Translations under genes and position numbers: made by a program
In this document: positions 52,883-61,849 of the stretch, piece by piece
Layout: each line of letters starts with the position of its first letter
How positions within the stretch are numbered: the stretch's first letter is position 1
The notes under the pieces: model-generated
What the model was told of the DNA's origin: nothing
Databases searched by the model: none
What the model saw: only the letters and a program-made list of their open reading frames with translations
Assembly (NCBI RefSeq): GCF_003732275.1
Contig: NZ_MOBM01000040.1
Span: 124,001 to 188,000 of the forward strand
Direction: 5' to 3'
DNA length: 64,000 nucleotides
From: Pseudomonas frederiksbergensis
GTDB lineage: Bacteria; Pseudomonadota; Gammaproteobacteria; Pseudomonadales; Pseudomonadaceae

Positions 52883-53779
52883 ATGGAACGCACATCGAAC
52901 CTGCAAACCCACACCACGGAAAAGGGCGCGAGCGGATGGCTCAACGGGTTCATCGGCGTGCTCATTTTCAGCGGCTCGCTGCCTGCGACGCGGGTGGCCG
53001 TTCTGGAATTTGACCCGGTCTTTTTGACGGTTGCGCGGGCCAGCATCGCGGCCATTCTGGCGCTGTGCATGTTGCTGCTTTTCAACGAAAAGCGGCCGGC
53101 CAAGAGTCAACTTCTCTCCCTGGCAATCGTGGCGCTGGGCGTTGTATTCGGCTTTCCGCTGCTGACTGCGCTGGCGCTGCAATATGTGACGTCTGCGCAT
53201 TCCATCGTCTTCGTTGGCCTGTTGCCACTCGCCACGGCAGCGTTCGGGGTCTGGCGCGGTGGCGAGCGTCCCCGGCCGGTTTTCTGGTTCTTCTCGGTAT
53301 TGGGAAGCCTGCTGGTGGTGGGGTTTGCCGTCTCCCAGGGCCTGACCGCGTCTCCTGCGGGGGACATCCTGATGTTGCTGGCCATCCTCGCCTGCGGATT
53401 GGGCTATGCAGAAGGTGCGAAGCTTTCAAGAACACTAGGCGGCTGGCAGGTGATTTCCTGGGCCTTGGTGCTATCGCTGCCGATCATGATCCCGCTGACC
53501 TGGTTCCTGGCCCCGCCTTTGCTCTCGGGAATCACCCCGACTGCATGGTTCAGCCTGGCTTACGTCTCGCTGTTCAGTATGTTTATCGGCTTCGTGTTCT
53601 GGTACCGCGGGTTGGCCCAGGGCGGAATTGCCGCCGTCGGTCAGCTTCAGTTGCTACAGCCGTTTTTTGGCCTTGCGCTGGCGGCCACGCTGCTGCATGA
53701 GCAAGTCAGCCTTGGCATGTTGGGTGTGACCGTTGCGGTGATCCTTTGCGTGGTCGGTGCGCGCAAATTCTCGAAATAG
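52883..53779 (+). CDS. EamA/DMT-family exporter
   Basis: A 298-residue inner-membrane protein of the drug/metabolite transporter superfamily: about ten helices in two EamA halves (for example FIGVLIFSGSLPATRVAVLE, ALQYVTSAHSIVFVGLLPL in half 1, and LAYVSLFSMFIGFVFWYRGL, LLQPFFGLALAATLLHEQVS in half 2). It probably exports an amino acid or related metabolite under control of the divergent MocR protein. Confidence 0.88.
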   Translation: MERTSNLQTHTTEKGASGWLNGFIGVLIFSGSLPATRVAVLEFDPVFLTVARASIAAILALCMLLLFNEKRPAKSQLLSLAIVALGVVFGFPLLTALALQYVTSAHSIVFVGLLPLATAAFGVWRGGERPRPVFWFFSVLGSLLVVGFAVSQGLTASPAGDILMLLAILACGLGYAEGAKLSRTLGGWQVISWALVLSLPIMIPLTWFLAPPLLSGITPTAWFSLAYVSLFSMFIGFVFWYRGLAQGGIAAVGQLQLLQPFFGLALAATLLHEQVSLGMLGVTVAVILCVVGARKFSK

Positions 53780-53924
53780 ACGGCTCACGGCCAGAAACCG
53801 ACTGTTGGTCGGCTTTAGGGCCGCAGGAATACTAACCTTTTAAGTAAGGCCTGAATCTGTCGTGGTGGACCGGCCTCCGAGATGTTTCCCGGCCCACCGC
53901 AGTACTCGATAGGAGGAATGAGAA

Positions 53925-54470
53925 ATGGCCAATTTCGAGAAAAAAATGCCGGTGCATACCGACGACGAAAAAACCAGTCAGCAACCGATGGCGACAGACC
54001 CTTGGCGGCCGCTGGATAAACTGCGCCAACAGGTCGATCACCTGTTCGAAGACTTCAATCGTGGCTCGGGGCTGACACCCTTCCGACGTGGGCTGTTTGA
54101 TGTCGAACCGTTCTGGAGTCGGGATTTTATCGGTCGCAGCCTGCCGGCTGTGGACATCACCGAGAAAGAGAAAAGCTTCGAAATCACCGCTGAATTGCCT
54201 GGCATGGATCAGGATAATATCGACATCACATTGTCCAACGGCAATCTGATCATCAAGGGTGAAAAGAAAGAGGACAAGGAAGAAAAAAGAAAGGGCTATC
54301 ACCTGTCAGAGCGGCACTATGGTTCCTTCCAGCGGGCATTCAGCCTGCCCAAAGGCGTCGATACCGACAAGATCGAAGCGAATTTCAGCAAAGGCGTGCT
54401 GAGTATTTCGCTGCCGAAGAAGCCCGAAGCCATGAACGCGGACAAAAAGGTGCAAATCAAATCAAGCTGA
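53925..54470 (+). CDS. Hsp20/alpha-crystallin small heat-shock protein
   Basis: A 181-residue holdase chaperone. The alpha-crystallin domain occupies about residues 70-165 (PAVDITEKEKSFEITAELPG ... FSKGVLSISLPK), and the short C-terminal tail has the VQI anchor. The N-arm before it is charged. The start follows gataggaggaatgagaa. No sigma-32 promoter was recognisable in the 145 bases upstream. First gene of a stress-protein cluster; ended by a terminator. Confidence 0.92.
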   Translation: MANFEKKMPVHTDDEKTSQQPMATDPWRPLDKLRQQVDHLFEDFNRGSGLTPFRRGLFDVEPFWSRDFIGRSLPAVDITEKEKSFEITAELPGMDQDNIDITLSNGNLIIKGEKKEDKEEKRKGYHLSERHYGSFQRAFSLPKGVDTDKIEANFSKGVLSISLPKKPEAMNADKKVQIKSS

Positions 54471-54490
54471 ATCGCCGTTCGCGTAATAGA

Positions 54491-54528
54491 AAGCCCCTTG
54501 CCGGGAAACCGGCCGGGGGCTTTTTTTT
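54491..54528 (+). terminator. Terminator of the hsp20 gene
   Basis: Stem aagcccctt.../...gggggctt with a short loop and an 8-T run (54521-54528), 20 bases after the hsp20 stop. Confidence 0.87.
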
Positions 54529-54555
54529 GGTCGCGAGGGCGCCCGGCAGAACCTG

Positions 54556-54768
54556 TCAGTCGACCCGGGGCAATGGCTTGACGATCGTCAGACTGGAGGG
54601 CGACCGGTTCAACACACTTTCGGCCGTACTGCCGATGAACCTATCGATCCCGTCGACGTTGAGCAGGTGCAAGGTGGCGCCGCAGGACTCGGCCAGCGTC
54701 GAGGCCAGGTCGAGAATCCGGTCATTAAGCCCTTGGGTCAACGCCTCCAGATGGGACAGGTCGACGGG
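54556..54768 (-). pseudogene. Universal stress protein remnant
   Basis: In frame from 54768 the sequence reads PVDLSHLEALTQGLNDRILD, LASTLAESCGATLHLLNVDG, then jumps to IDRFIGSTAESVLNRSPSSL. The last part is the conserved UspA ATP-binding end. The stretch before it (about half of the Usp fold) is missing, and an in-frame TAG precedes the first proline codon. It is therefore a double-deleted relic of a tandem UspA (UspE-type) gene. Confidence 0.82.
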
Positions 54769-54788
54769 CTATAGGGCTCGGATGCGCG

Positions 54789-56027
54789 TCAGTGCAGCAA
54801 GATGCCCGCCCACATTGCCAGCGTCAGCAAGACCTGGCCGGGGATGACATACGCGGCGAACCGTCGCCCGCCGCTGACCCACGCCACCAGGCATTTGCTC
54901 AGGGAGTTACTGCTGACCGCGATCAGCACGGGCTCGGCAATGGCGTCGAATGGCAACAGCCCGGCCTTGGCCAGGGAGGCAATGGACGCCGTCGAGGAAT
55001 GGGCATCGGCAAAACCAGTGAGCGTCGCCGTGACCATCACGCCCACTTCACCGAAGTGGCTGAGCACCATTGATGACAGGAAGGTGATGCCGGTCATGGC
55101 CAGCGCCAGGCCCAGCGCCAGCTTGAGGTTGAACGCACCGCCGACCTTGATCGGTTGGTGGGTGCCGCTTGCAGGGTTGGGAAACATCAAGCCCAGGCCA
55201 TACAGCGCCGTGGCGGCGAGGCCACACAACAGCGGTCCCCACATGTGCCGCAACAGACCGATGTCGACCGCCCCCAGGATCAAGCCGACCTGAGTGACCG
55301 TGGCCAGATTGGACAACATCGCGGCTGCGCTGAGGATTTTGACGTTGTCTGGCTCCTTGGTAGCAAGGTGCCCCATGCTGGCGATGGTCACGATGCTGGA
55401 AGCAAACCCGGAGGCGATGGCGCTGACCGTATAGCCGTAACGGACGCCCAAGTTACGAACGGCGACATGCCCTATCGCCCCTACTGCCATCAGCAACACG
55501 GTCAGGGTGCAAATGGTGCGTAGATTGATGGCGGCATACGGGCCGATAAAGCGGTCCGGCGCCAATGGCAACACCACCAGCGCGGCGACCAACAGCACCA
55601 GGCCGTCGCGCATTTCCGCTTCGGTCAATTGGCTGCGCGCAAAGTGGTGCAGCTTTTGGCGATAAGTCAGCAGCCCCGCCACCACCACACCAATGGCGAT
55701 GGCCAGCTCGGGCGCGGTGCCACACAACGCCCCCAGGACCAACACCGTGAATAACGCCACCTCACTGGTTACGCCAGGATCAGTGCCCAGGCTTCGCCAG
55801 TAAGCCGCGGAGACCAGCACGGCCAGACAGATCGCCATGATCCCCACCAGCAGACCACCACCGACCTGCATCGCCACATAACCCAACAACGCGGTGATCG
55901 CGAACGTGCGCAATCCGGCACAGGCACGACTGTCCCCCCGCCCCTTGTGCCGTTCACGTTCAAGGCCGATCAGCATGCCGATCCCCAGCGCTGCTGCCGC
56001 CCCTGCCAGGCCCAAGATGTCGTTCAT
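54789..56027 (-). CDS. MgtC/SapB family membrane protein with DUF4010
   Basis: A 412-residue membrane protein: an N-terminal MgtC-like part (IGMLIGLERERHKGRGDSRA, about 16-35) and a larger helical C-terminal part of the DUF4010 type (VRYGYTVSAIASGFASSIVT, GVMVTATLTGFADAHSSTAS). Similar proteins are of unsettled function, linked to Mg2+ or ion homeostasis. Located between stress genes on the opposite strand to ftsH. Confidence 0.83.
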   Translation of the reverse strand: MNDILGLAGAAAALGIGMLIGLERERHKGRGDSRACAGLRTFAITALLGYVAMQVGGGLLVGIMAICLAVLVSAAYWRSLGTDPGVTSEVALFTVLVLGALCGTAPELAIAIGVVVAGLLTYRQKLHHFARSQLTEAEMRDGLVLLVAALVVLPLAPDRFIGPYAAINLRTICTLTVLLMAVGAIGHVAVRNLGVRYGYTVSAIASGFASSIVTIASMGHLATKEPDNVKILSAAAMLSNLATVTQVGLILGAVDIGLLRHMWGPLLCGLAATALYGLGLMFPNPASGTHQPIKVGGAFNLKLALGLALAMTGITFLSSMVLSHFGEVGVMVTATLTGFADAHSSTASIASLAKAGLLPFDAIAEPVLIAVSSNSLSKCLVAWVSGGRRFAAYVIPGQVLLTLAMWAGILLH

Positions 56028-56070
56028 GCGATTCCCGTCCGGGTAAGCCTTGCCATCCTGGTCCGACGTG

Positions 56071-56313
56071 TCATTTCACGAGGTCGGTGCGAGCCTTTTG
56101 ATCTGTGGCAAACGTGATGCGGTGGTCAGGCGTCGGTCGCGCAAATGCCGCCGGGCCAGTAGTCATCGGCCATTCGTGCGGCGCCTCGATACGCGCCTTG
56201 AGTTGGCCAACAAATACCTTCGCGGCGTCCAGGCTGTTGAAGTTCACTTTCAGGGCATCCATCTGCACGACCCAGCCATGGGTTGTCCGCTCCTCTTTGA
56301 TATCAATGATCAT
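56071..56313 (-). CDS. Small hypothetical protein, 80 residues
   Basis: An 80-residue soluble protein starting MIIDIKEERTTHGWVVQMDA at ATG 56313, with ggagg 6 bases upstream. An in-frame TTG two codons earlier is less likely. It contains VNFNSLDAAKVFVGQLKARI and no named domain. It lies between MgtC and ftsH and may belong to the stress cluster. Confidence 0.65.
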   Translation of the reverse strand: MIIDIKEERTTHGWVVQMDALKVNFNSLDAAKVFVGQLKARIEAPHEWPMTTGPAAFARPTPDHRITFATDQKARTDLVK

Positions 56314-56633
56314 AGACAACCTCCGTTAAACCTCGAGAGTCTCCCTGACACGCCATTACGGTGTAATCACAACACCCTCCAAGCCTGCGCCGGTATGACG
56401 GAAGAGACGTTGATAATGGTCAATATTTGCTGGCATCCGGCATTAACTGGATGACTCCACCCGCGAGGGAAAAGCTGAAGCAGTCTATCTTTATTAGACG
56501 GGTCGGCCGCAGGCCCACAAAAACAGGATTGCTGTAACTCAATGATTTTTCAGCGCCCGGACGAAGAACAACCCTGACCGGACGGTCGCGGCCCGTTGTA
56601 AACGACCCTACGTTCCCACTCTGAGCCAAGGCC

Positions 56634-58460
56634 ATGAAAAAGAACGACCAGTGGAACCTGTCCTACTTCGCGATCGCTTTTATCGTGCTGAGCCTCATGC
56701 AGATATTCTTTGGCGAGCGCCAGACGGTGCAGCCCCTCCCGTACAGCCAATTTCTGCAACTGTTGAGCGAGCAAAAAGTCAGTGATTTGCGGGTCGATAA
56801 GGACCAGATCAGCGGCAAGTTGCAAGAGCCCATCGACGGACGCGACCGGTTCTCCACCGTGCGGGTCGATCCGGCGCTGGCGACCGAACTCTCTCAATCG
56901 GGCGTCGGTTTTACCGGGACCACCGAAAACACCTTTATGAACAGCCTGTTGGGCTGGTTGTTGCCGTTTGTCCTGATCATGGTGTTCTGGAATTTCCTGT
57001 TTCGCGGGATGGCGGACAAACAAGGCCTTGGCGGGCTGATGAATGTCGGTAAGTCCCGGGCCAAGGTGTTTGTCGAACGCGACACCGGAGTGACCTTCGC
57101 CGATGTCGCCGGCATCGACGAAGCCAAGGCCGAGCTGGTGGAAATCGTCTCCTTTCTCAAGGACAAGGAGCGATACGCACGCCTGGGCGCGCACATTCCC
57201 AAGGGCACCTTGCTGGTCGGCCCGCCCGGCACCGGCAAGACCCTGGTGGCCAAAGCCATCGCCGGTGAAGCCGGTGTGCCGTTTTTCTCGATCTCCGGCT
57301 CCGAGTTCGTCGAAATGTTCGTCGGGGTCGGTGCTGCCCGGGTACGCGACCTGTTCGAACAGGCCCGGCAGGCGGCGCCCTGCATCATCTTCATCGATGA
57401 ACTCGACGCGCTGGGCAAGATGCGCGGCGTCGGTACGCTGGGTGGCAATGACGAAAAAGAACAGACCCTCAACCAGTTGCTGGCCGAGCTGGATGGCTTC
57501 GATCCCCGTGAGGGCGTCGTGTTGCTGGCCGCGACCAACCGGCCAGAGGTCCTCGACCCGGCGTTGTTGCGGGCCGGGCGCTTCGACCGGCAGATTCTGA
57601 TCGACCGCCCCGATCGCAAAGGGCGGGAGGCGATCCTCAAGGTTCATATGCAGAAAATCACCGTGGAGCCAGGGCTCGATGGCGCACGTATCGCCGAAAT
57701 CACCACCGGTTTCACCGGCGCCGACCTGGCCAATCTGGTTAACGAAGCGGCCATTGTCGCCACCCGACGCGGCGCCGAATCGGTCAGCATGAACGATTTC
57801 ACCGCGGCGGTAGAGCGCCTCATCGCGGGGCTCGAACGCAAGAGCAGCCTGCTCGATCCCGACGAGCGCCGGGTCGTGGCCTATCACGAAATGGGGCATG
57901 CCTTGGCCGCCAGCACACTGCCGGCGATGGATCCGGTGCATAAAGTGTCGATCGTGCCCCGCGCCATCGGCTCGCTCGGCTATACCCTGCAGCGACCGAC
58001 CGAGGATCACTTCCTGATCAGTTGCCAGACCCTCAAGGACAGGATTGTCGTGCTGATGGCCGGGCGCGCTGCCGAAGACCTTGTCTATGGCCAGATCTCC
58101 ACCGGCGCCGCCGATGATCTGGGTCGTGCGACTGATATCGCCCGCCAACTGATCACCCGGTTCGGCATGAGCGCCGAACTCGGACAATCAGTGCTGGAGC
58201 GGCAAAACGCGACGTACCTGGGAGACCGCATGGCCACGGTGGGCGAGAAGGATTATTCGGAACAGACCGCCCGGGAAATCGACCTGGGTATCCGCGCCCT
58301 GCTCGATGAAGCCTACCAACGGGCCAAGGCATTGCTGGAGAGTCGCCGGGCCGACCTGGATGAGGGGGCCCGCCTGTTGCTGGAAAAGGAAACCCTCACC
58401 CCCGAGGAATTCCCGCCTCTGCTGCCGTTGAAGCCACCCCCGGCATTACCGCGGCTGTGA
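56634..58460 (+). CDS. ftsH: FtsH-type ATP-dependent zinc metalloprotease
   Basis: A 608-residue AAA+ protease anchored in the inner membrane: helix 1 (about 9-26), periplasmic domain (27-101), helix 2 (about 104-123), the AAA module with Walker A GPPGTGKT (196-203), Walker B IIFIDELD (251-258), arginine fingers in LLRAGRFDR (311-319), and the zinc site HEMGH (418-422). It is shorter and less charged at the C-terminus than housekeeping FtsH. Adjacent to hsp20, Usp and a histidine kinase rather than to rrmJ/folP, so it is probably an accessory second copy. Compare FtsH copies in pseudomonad protein-quality-control islands (inference). Confidence 0.88.
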   Translation: MKKNDQWNLSYFAIAFIVLSLMQIFFGERQTVQPLPYSQFLQLLSEQKVSDLRVDKDQISGKLQEPIDGRDRFSTVRVDPALATELSQSGVGFTGTTENTFMNSLLGWLLPFVLIMVFWNFLFRGMADKQGLGGLMNVGKSRAKVFVERDTGVTFADVAGIDEAKAELVEIVSFLKDKERYARLGAHIPKGTLLVGPPGTGKTLVAKAIAGEAGVPFFSISGSEFVEMFVGVGAARVRDLFEQARQAAPCIIFIDELDALGKMRGVGTLGGNDEKEQTLNQLLAELDGFDPREGVVLLAATNRPEVLDPALLRAGRFDRQILIDRPDRKGREAILKVHMQKITVEPGLDGARIAEITTGFTGADLANLVNEAAIVATRRGAESVSMNDFTAAVERLIAGLERKSSLLDPDERRVVAYHEMGHALAASTLPAMDPVHKVSIVPRAIGSLGYTLQRPTEDHFLISCQTLKDRIVVLMAGRAAEDLVYGQISTGAADDLGRATDIARQLITRFGMSAELGQSVLERQNATYLGDRMATVGEKDYSEQTAREIDLGIRALLDEAYQRAKALLESRRADLDEGARLLLEKETLTPEEFPPLLPLKPPPALPRL

Positions 58461-58624
58461 CGCCACTGATCCCCGTTCAGTGTTTTTTCCGACACTGTTC
58501 GCCAACAACGCTAGGCTTACAAACAATGTGGTGATTATCGCCATTTTGCAGGGAGCGCAAAAATGGAAATCATTAACCGTTGGCAAAACCTCTCTCTCAG
58601 GATGGCCCAGGGAGGAATGCCGCA

Positions 58625-60445
58625 ATGAAGCTTTCCAATCATTACAAATGGACTGCCTTGGGCGCCATTGCGCTTACCCTTTTCAGCGTACTGATATTTT
58701 TGCTGATCAAATCATATTCCTACGACACATCGACCTACTTCGAGTCCCGCGACTTCGTTCGCCAACTCAAGCAGTTCGATGCCAATTGGAACGTGAAGGT
58801 TCTGAGAGCCAAAATCGGCATAAACAACAATTTGCTTCTGGTGGCGCATCCTGAAGCAGAGCAACGATGGCAACAGCTCGACAACCTCAACGCTACCAGC
58901 CCGCTTTCGACCCTTTGGCAATCTCGACGGCAGGGTTATCTGGATGCGGTGGAAAACAAAACCCGCCTGGTTGAGCAATTCAAACAGCACAACACGGTGC
59001 TGCGAACTTCACTCGATGCCCTGCCTGAACTGGAAGATGACATTCAGGCGTTGCGGGAAGATTTCAATGACAAACAGCCGGTGGAGCATCCTGCAGCGGC
59101 CTCACTGGTGTTCGATGTTACGTTGGACACCCTTGAATACGCCCTCTATGTCTCCACCGAAAGGGCTGAGGAAATCTCCGAACATCTGAAAGATCTAAAT
59201 GAATATGTCAATCAACTACCGCCGGAACAGCGCCCGCCTTTCACTGCCTTTGTAGGCGCTGTGAACGCCATCGTTCGAGAGCAGCCCATCGTCAATGACC
59301 TGGTTGATCGTATCAGTGTGATCCCGGTCGCACAGCAACTGGACAGCATCAACGAGTTATTGAACGAGACACAACGGCGCACCGGCGCGACAGACCGCCA
59401 ATATCACCTTTATCTCGGGATATGCGCCGGCATCATGGCGCTGCTGTTGTTGTACCTGGCCGGCCGCCTGATTCGCAGTTATGCCCTGATCAACAAGATG
59501 AACAGTGAGTTGCAAACGGCAAACGAACGGCTGGAACAACGCGTAGAAGAACGCACCCGTGAACTGCTGGAAGCCGAGCGCGAACTGGTGGAAGCCGCGC
59601 GGATGGCCGGCATGGCGGAGATCGCGACCAATGTGCTGCACAACGTCGGCAATGTGCTGAACAGCGTTAACGTCTCGGCAGACTTGATTACCCGCAAATT
59701 GGCGGCCAGCAAAACCCTCGGCCTGGGTAAAGCGGTGAAAATGATGAACGAACATGCCGAAGATCTGGGGCAGTTCATCACGCTTGATGAGAAAGGCAAA
59801 TTGCTTCCCCTTTATCTCAATCAACTGGTCGACTCCATCGCGGCCGAGCAATCGAGCATCGTTGACGAACTGTCACAACTCACCAAAAGCATCGATCACA
59901 TCAAGGACATCGTGTCCACGCAACAGGCCTATGCCGGCGCCGCCAGGCTGGTCGAGCCGTTGAACATCGTCGATCTGTTCGAGGACGCGTTACGCATGAA
60001 TTCCGGCGCGTTGAGTCGGCACCATGTCGTAGTCACCAAGGACTACCAGGACACGCCGACGATCATCGGCGACAAACACCGACTGCTGTTGATCCTGATC
60101 AACCTGATCAGCAATGCCAAGTATGCGATGACCAAGGTCAGCGACCGTCAGCGCCATATGACGCTGGGCGTCAAGATTATCGATAACGCAACGCTGCGCC
60201 TCAGCGTGGAGGATCAGGGCGAAGGCATCGCTGCCGAGAACATGACCCGCATTTTTAATCACGGCTTCACCACCCGCAAGGAAGGTCATGGTTTTGGCCT
60301 GCACAGTTGCGCGCTCGCGGCGGTAGAGATGAACGGGCATCTTCGCGTCCACAGCGATGGACCAGGCCACGGAGCGGTTTTCACCCTGGAGATTCCGCTG
60401 GAGACTGCTGACGTATTGCCGACCGCTGGCATGTCAGTCAGTTAA
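58625..60445 (+). CDS. DAHL-domain sensor histidine kinase
   Basis: A 606-residue membrane sensor kinase. ATG 58625 has ggagg 9 bases upstream; the frame from 58580 adds 15 residues without signal. Helix 1 is about 10-29, an extracytoplasmic helical region resembling DAHL domains follows, and helix 2 is about 264-282. The coiled coil (NERLEQRVEERTRELLEAER) leads to the H-box ATNVLHNVGNVLNS with phosphorylated His339. The HATPase end has N-box LINLISNAKYAM, DQGEGIA and GHGFGLHSCALA. No response regulator is adjacent. Output is unknown. Confidence 0.85.
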   Translation: MKLSNHYKWTALGAIALTLFSVLIFLLIKSYSYDTSTYFESRDFVRQLKQFDANWNVKVLRAKIGINNNLLLVAHPEAEQRWQQLDNLNATSPLSTLWQSRRQGYLDAVENKTRLVEQFKQHNTVLRTSLDALPELEDDIQALREDFNDKQPVEHPAAASLVFDVTLDTLEYALYVSTERAEEISEHLKDLNEYVNQLPPEQRPPFTAFVGAVNAIVREQPIVNDLVDRISVIPVAQQLDSINELLNETQRRTGATDRQYHLYLGICAGIMALLLLYLAGRLIRSYALINKMNSELQTANERLEQRVEERTRELLEAERELVEAARMAGMAEIATNVLHNVGNVLNSVNVSADLITRKLAASKTLGLGKAVKMMNEHAEDLGQFITLDEKGKLLPLYLNQLVDSIAAEQSSIVDELSQLTKSIDHIKDIVSTQQAYAGAARLVEPLNIVDLFEDALRMNSGALSRHHVVVTKDYQDTPTIIGDKHRLLLILINLISNAKYAMTKVSDRQRHMTLGVKIIDNATLRLSVEDQGEGIAAENMTRIFNHGFTTRKEGHGFGLHSCALAAVEMNGHLRVHSDGPGHGAVFTLEIPLETADVLPTAGMSVS

Positions 60446-60453
60446 GCGCAGAA

Positions 60454-60630
60454 CCTGTGGGAGCGGGCTTGTGTGGCGAGGGCGGAACGCCGCATCGCCC
60501 CGTTCGGCTGCGTAGCAGTCGTAAAACCATTGCATGCGGTGTACCTGATACACCGCGATTGCAGGTTTTGGGGCCGCTTCGCGACCCAACGGGGGCAAGC
60601 CCCCTCGCCACACAAGCCCGCTCCCACAGG
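60454..60630. repeat. Long BIME with extra internal hairpins
   Basis: Arms cctgtgggagcgggcttgtg and cacaagcccgctcccacagg enclose about 130 bases with further inverted stretches (for example gcggtgtacctgatacaccgc). It follows the kinase stop at once, so it may serve as its transcript end. Confidence 0.8.
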
Positions 60631-60674
60631 GATTGTGGTTTTACTCACTATCATTAGTCGTCCCGCCAACGCGA

Positions 60675-61610
60675 CTAACCAATCAGAGCCATCAACTGTT
60701 GACGCTGCGCATCCGTGAGCATCGGGCCGAAACCGGCACCGGCATTTTCCGCCATGTAGCGCGGGTTGCTCGTGCCGGGGATGACGCAAGTCACCGCCGG
60801 ATGAGCCAGCAGGAACTTGAGCGCCAGTTGTGCCCAGCTATTGACCCCCACTTGCGCGGCCCATCCCGGCAGCGGTTTGCCTTTCAATCGAGCAAGCAAG
60901 CCACCGCCGCCGAAAGGCCGATTGCAGATCACTGCCACGCCACGTTCGCGACACAGCGGCAGGATTCGTTTCTCGACGCCGCGGTCGTCCAGGGCATAGT
61001 TGATCTGCAAAAAATCCAGCGGCTCGGCTTTCAACACGGCCTCCACTTCGTCGTAGGCCGACGCCGTGTAATGGGTGATGCCGATGTAGCGGATGCGCCC
61101 TTCTGCCTTCCATTGGCGCAGGGTGGGCAGGTGGGTTTTCCAGTCCAGCAGGTTGTGAATCTGCATCAGATCGATACGGTCGGTCTGTAACAGCTTGAAC
61201 GACTGCTCCATCTGCGCAATGCCTTCTTCGCGACCCTGGGTCCAGACCTTGGTAGCCAGAAACGCAGGCGAACGAGGCCGATGGATCGACAGCAATTCAC
61301 CGGTCGTTTGCTCGGCGCGACCGTACATGGGCGAGCTGTCGATCACCGTGCCGCCTTTCTCAAACAACGCGATGAGCACGGCGGGCAGTTGCTTGTAGGA
61401 CGCGTCGGAAGGCGCGACATCAAAGCCGCGATAGGTGCCCAACCCGACCATGGGTAACGGCTCGTTGCTGGAAGGAATGGCTCGGGTCAGCATGTTCTTG
61501 CCTCCTGTTTCCGTCGACGGCGCCGATGCGGCAAAGGCCGGATCGAAGGTGAAGACTGCCGAAGCACCAGCAGCCAGCGTGAGTATTTTTCTGCGGCTGA
61601 AAACAATCAT
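60675..61610 (-). CDS. Tat-exported aldo/keto reductase
   Basis: A 311-residue aldo/keto reductase with an N-terminal twin-arginine-type signal (FSRRKILTLAAGASAVFTFD, ending AFAASA). Family motifs in the mature part are GLGTYRGFDV, IDSSPMYGRAEQTTG (Asp and Tyr), FLATKVWTQG (Lys) and MQIHNLLDW (His), so all four catalytic residues are kept. It would act in the periplasm, where NADPH is scarce, which is odd for this family and may imply another cofactor or partner. Start ATG 61610; an in-frame TTG lies two codons earlier. Confidence 0.85.
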   Translation of the reverse strand: MIVFSRRKILTLAAGASAVFTFDPAFAASAPSTETGGKNMLTRAIPSSNEPLPMVGLGTYRGFDVAPSDASYKQLPAVLIALFEKGGTVIDSSPMYGRAEQTTGELLSIHRPRSPAFLATKVWTQGREEGIAQMEQSFKLLQTDRIDLMQIHNLLDWKTHLPTLRQWKAEGRIRYIGITHYTASAYDEVEAVLKAEPLDFLQINYALDDRGVEKRILPLCRERGVAVICNRPFGGGGLLARLKGKPLPGWAAQVGVNSWAQLALKFLLAHPAVTCVIPGTSNPRYMAENAGAGFGPMLTDAQRQQLMALIG

Positions 61611-61646
61611 AGGCAAAGACCAATGCCAGTCAGTTTAGGTGCGCAA

Positions 61647-61740
61647 CCTGTGGGAGCGAGCCTGCTCGCGAAGAGGGAGTGTCAGTCGAAATTAGTGTTG
61701 CCTGACACTCCGCATTCGCGAGCAAGCCCGATCCCATAGG
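61647..61740. repeat. BIME (REP pair)
   Basis: Arms cctgtgggagcgagcctgct and gcaagcccgatcccatagg (one arm with changes) around a spacer with tgtcag/ctgaca ends. Confidence 0.8.
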
Positions 61741-61849
61741 GATTGCGTTTGATTGACGGGCATCGGGCACCTCTCCTGTACAGCTGAAATTACTGAACTA
61801 CACTCTGGCGGCACTCAAGAAATAGCTGTCTCAAGGCCCAAAGCAGTCA

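Noticed and set aside
53780..53924. A sigma-32 promoter before hsp20
   Set aside because: No sequence close to CTTGAA with a matching -10 was found at a plausible distance.
56550..58187. 545-codon frame antisense to ftsH
   Set aside because: It mirrors the FtsH coding frame, shows no domain and lacks a ribosome site; a GC-rich shadow.
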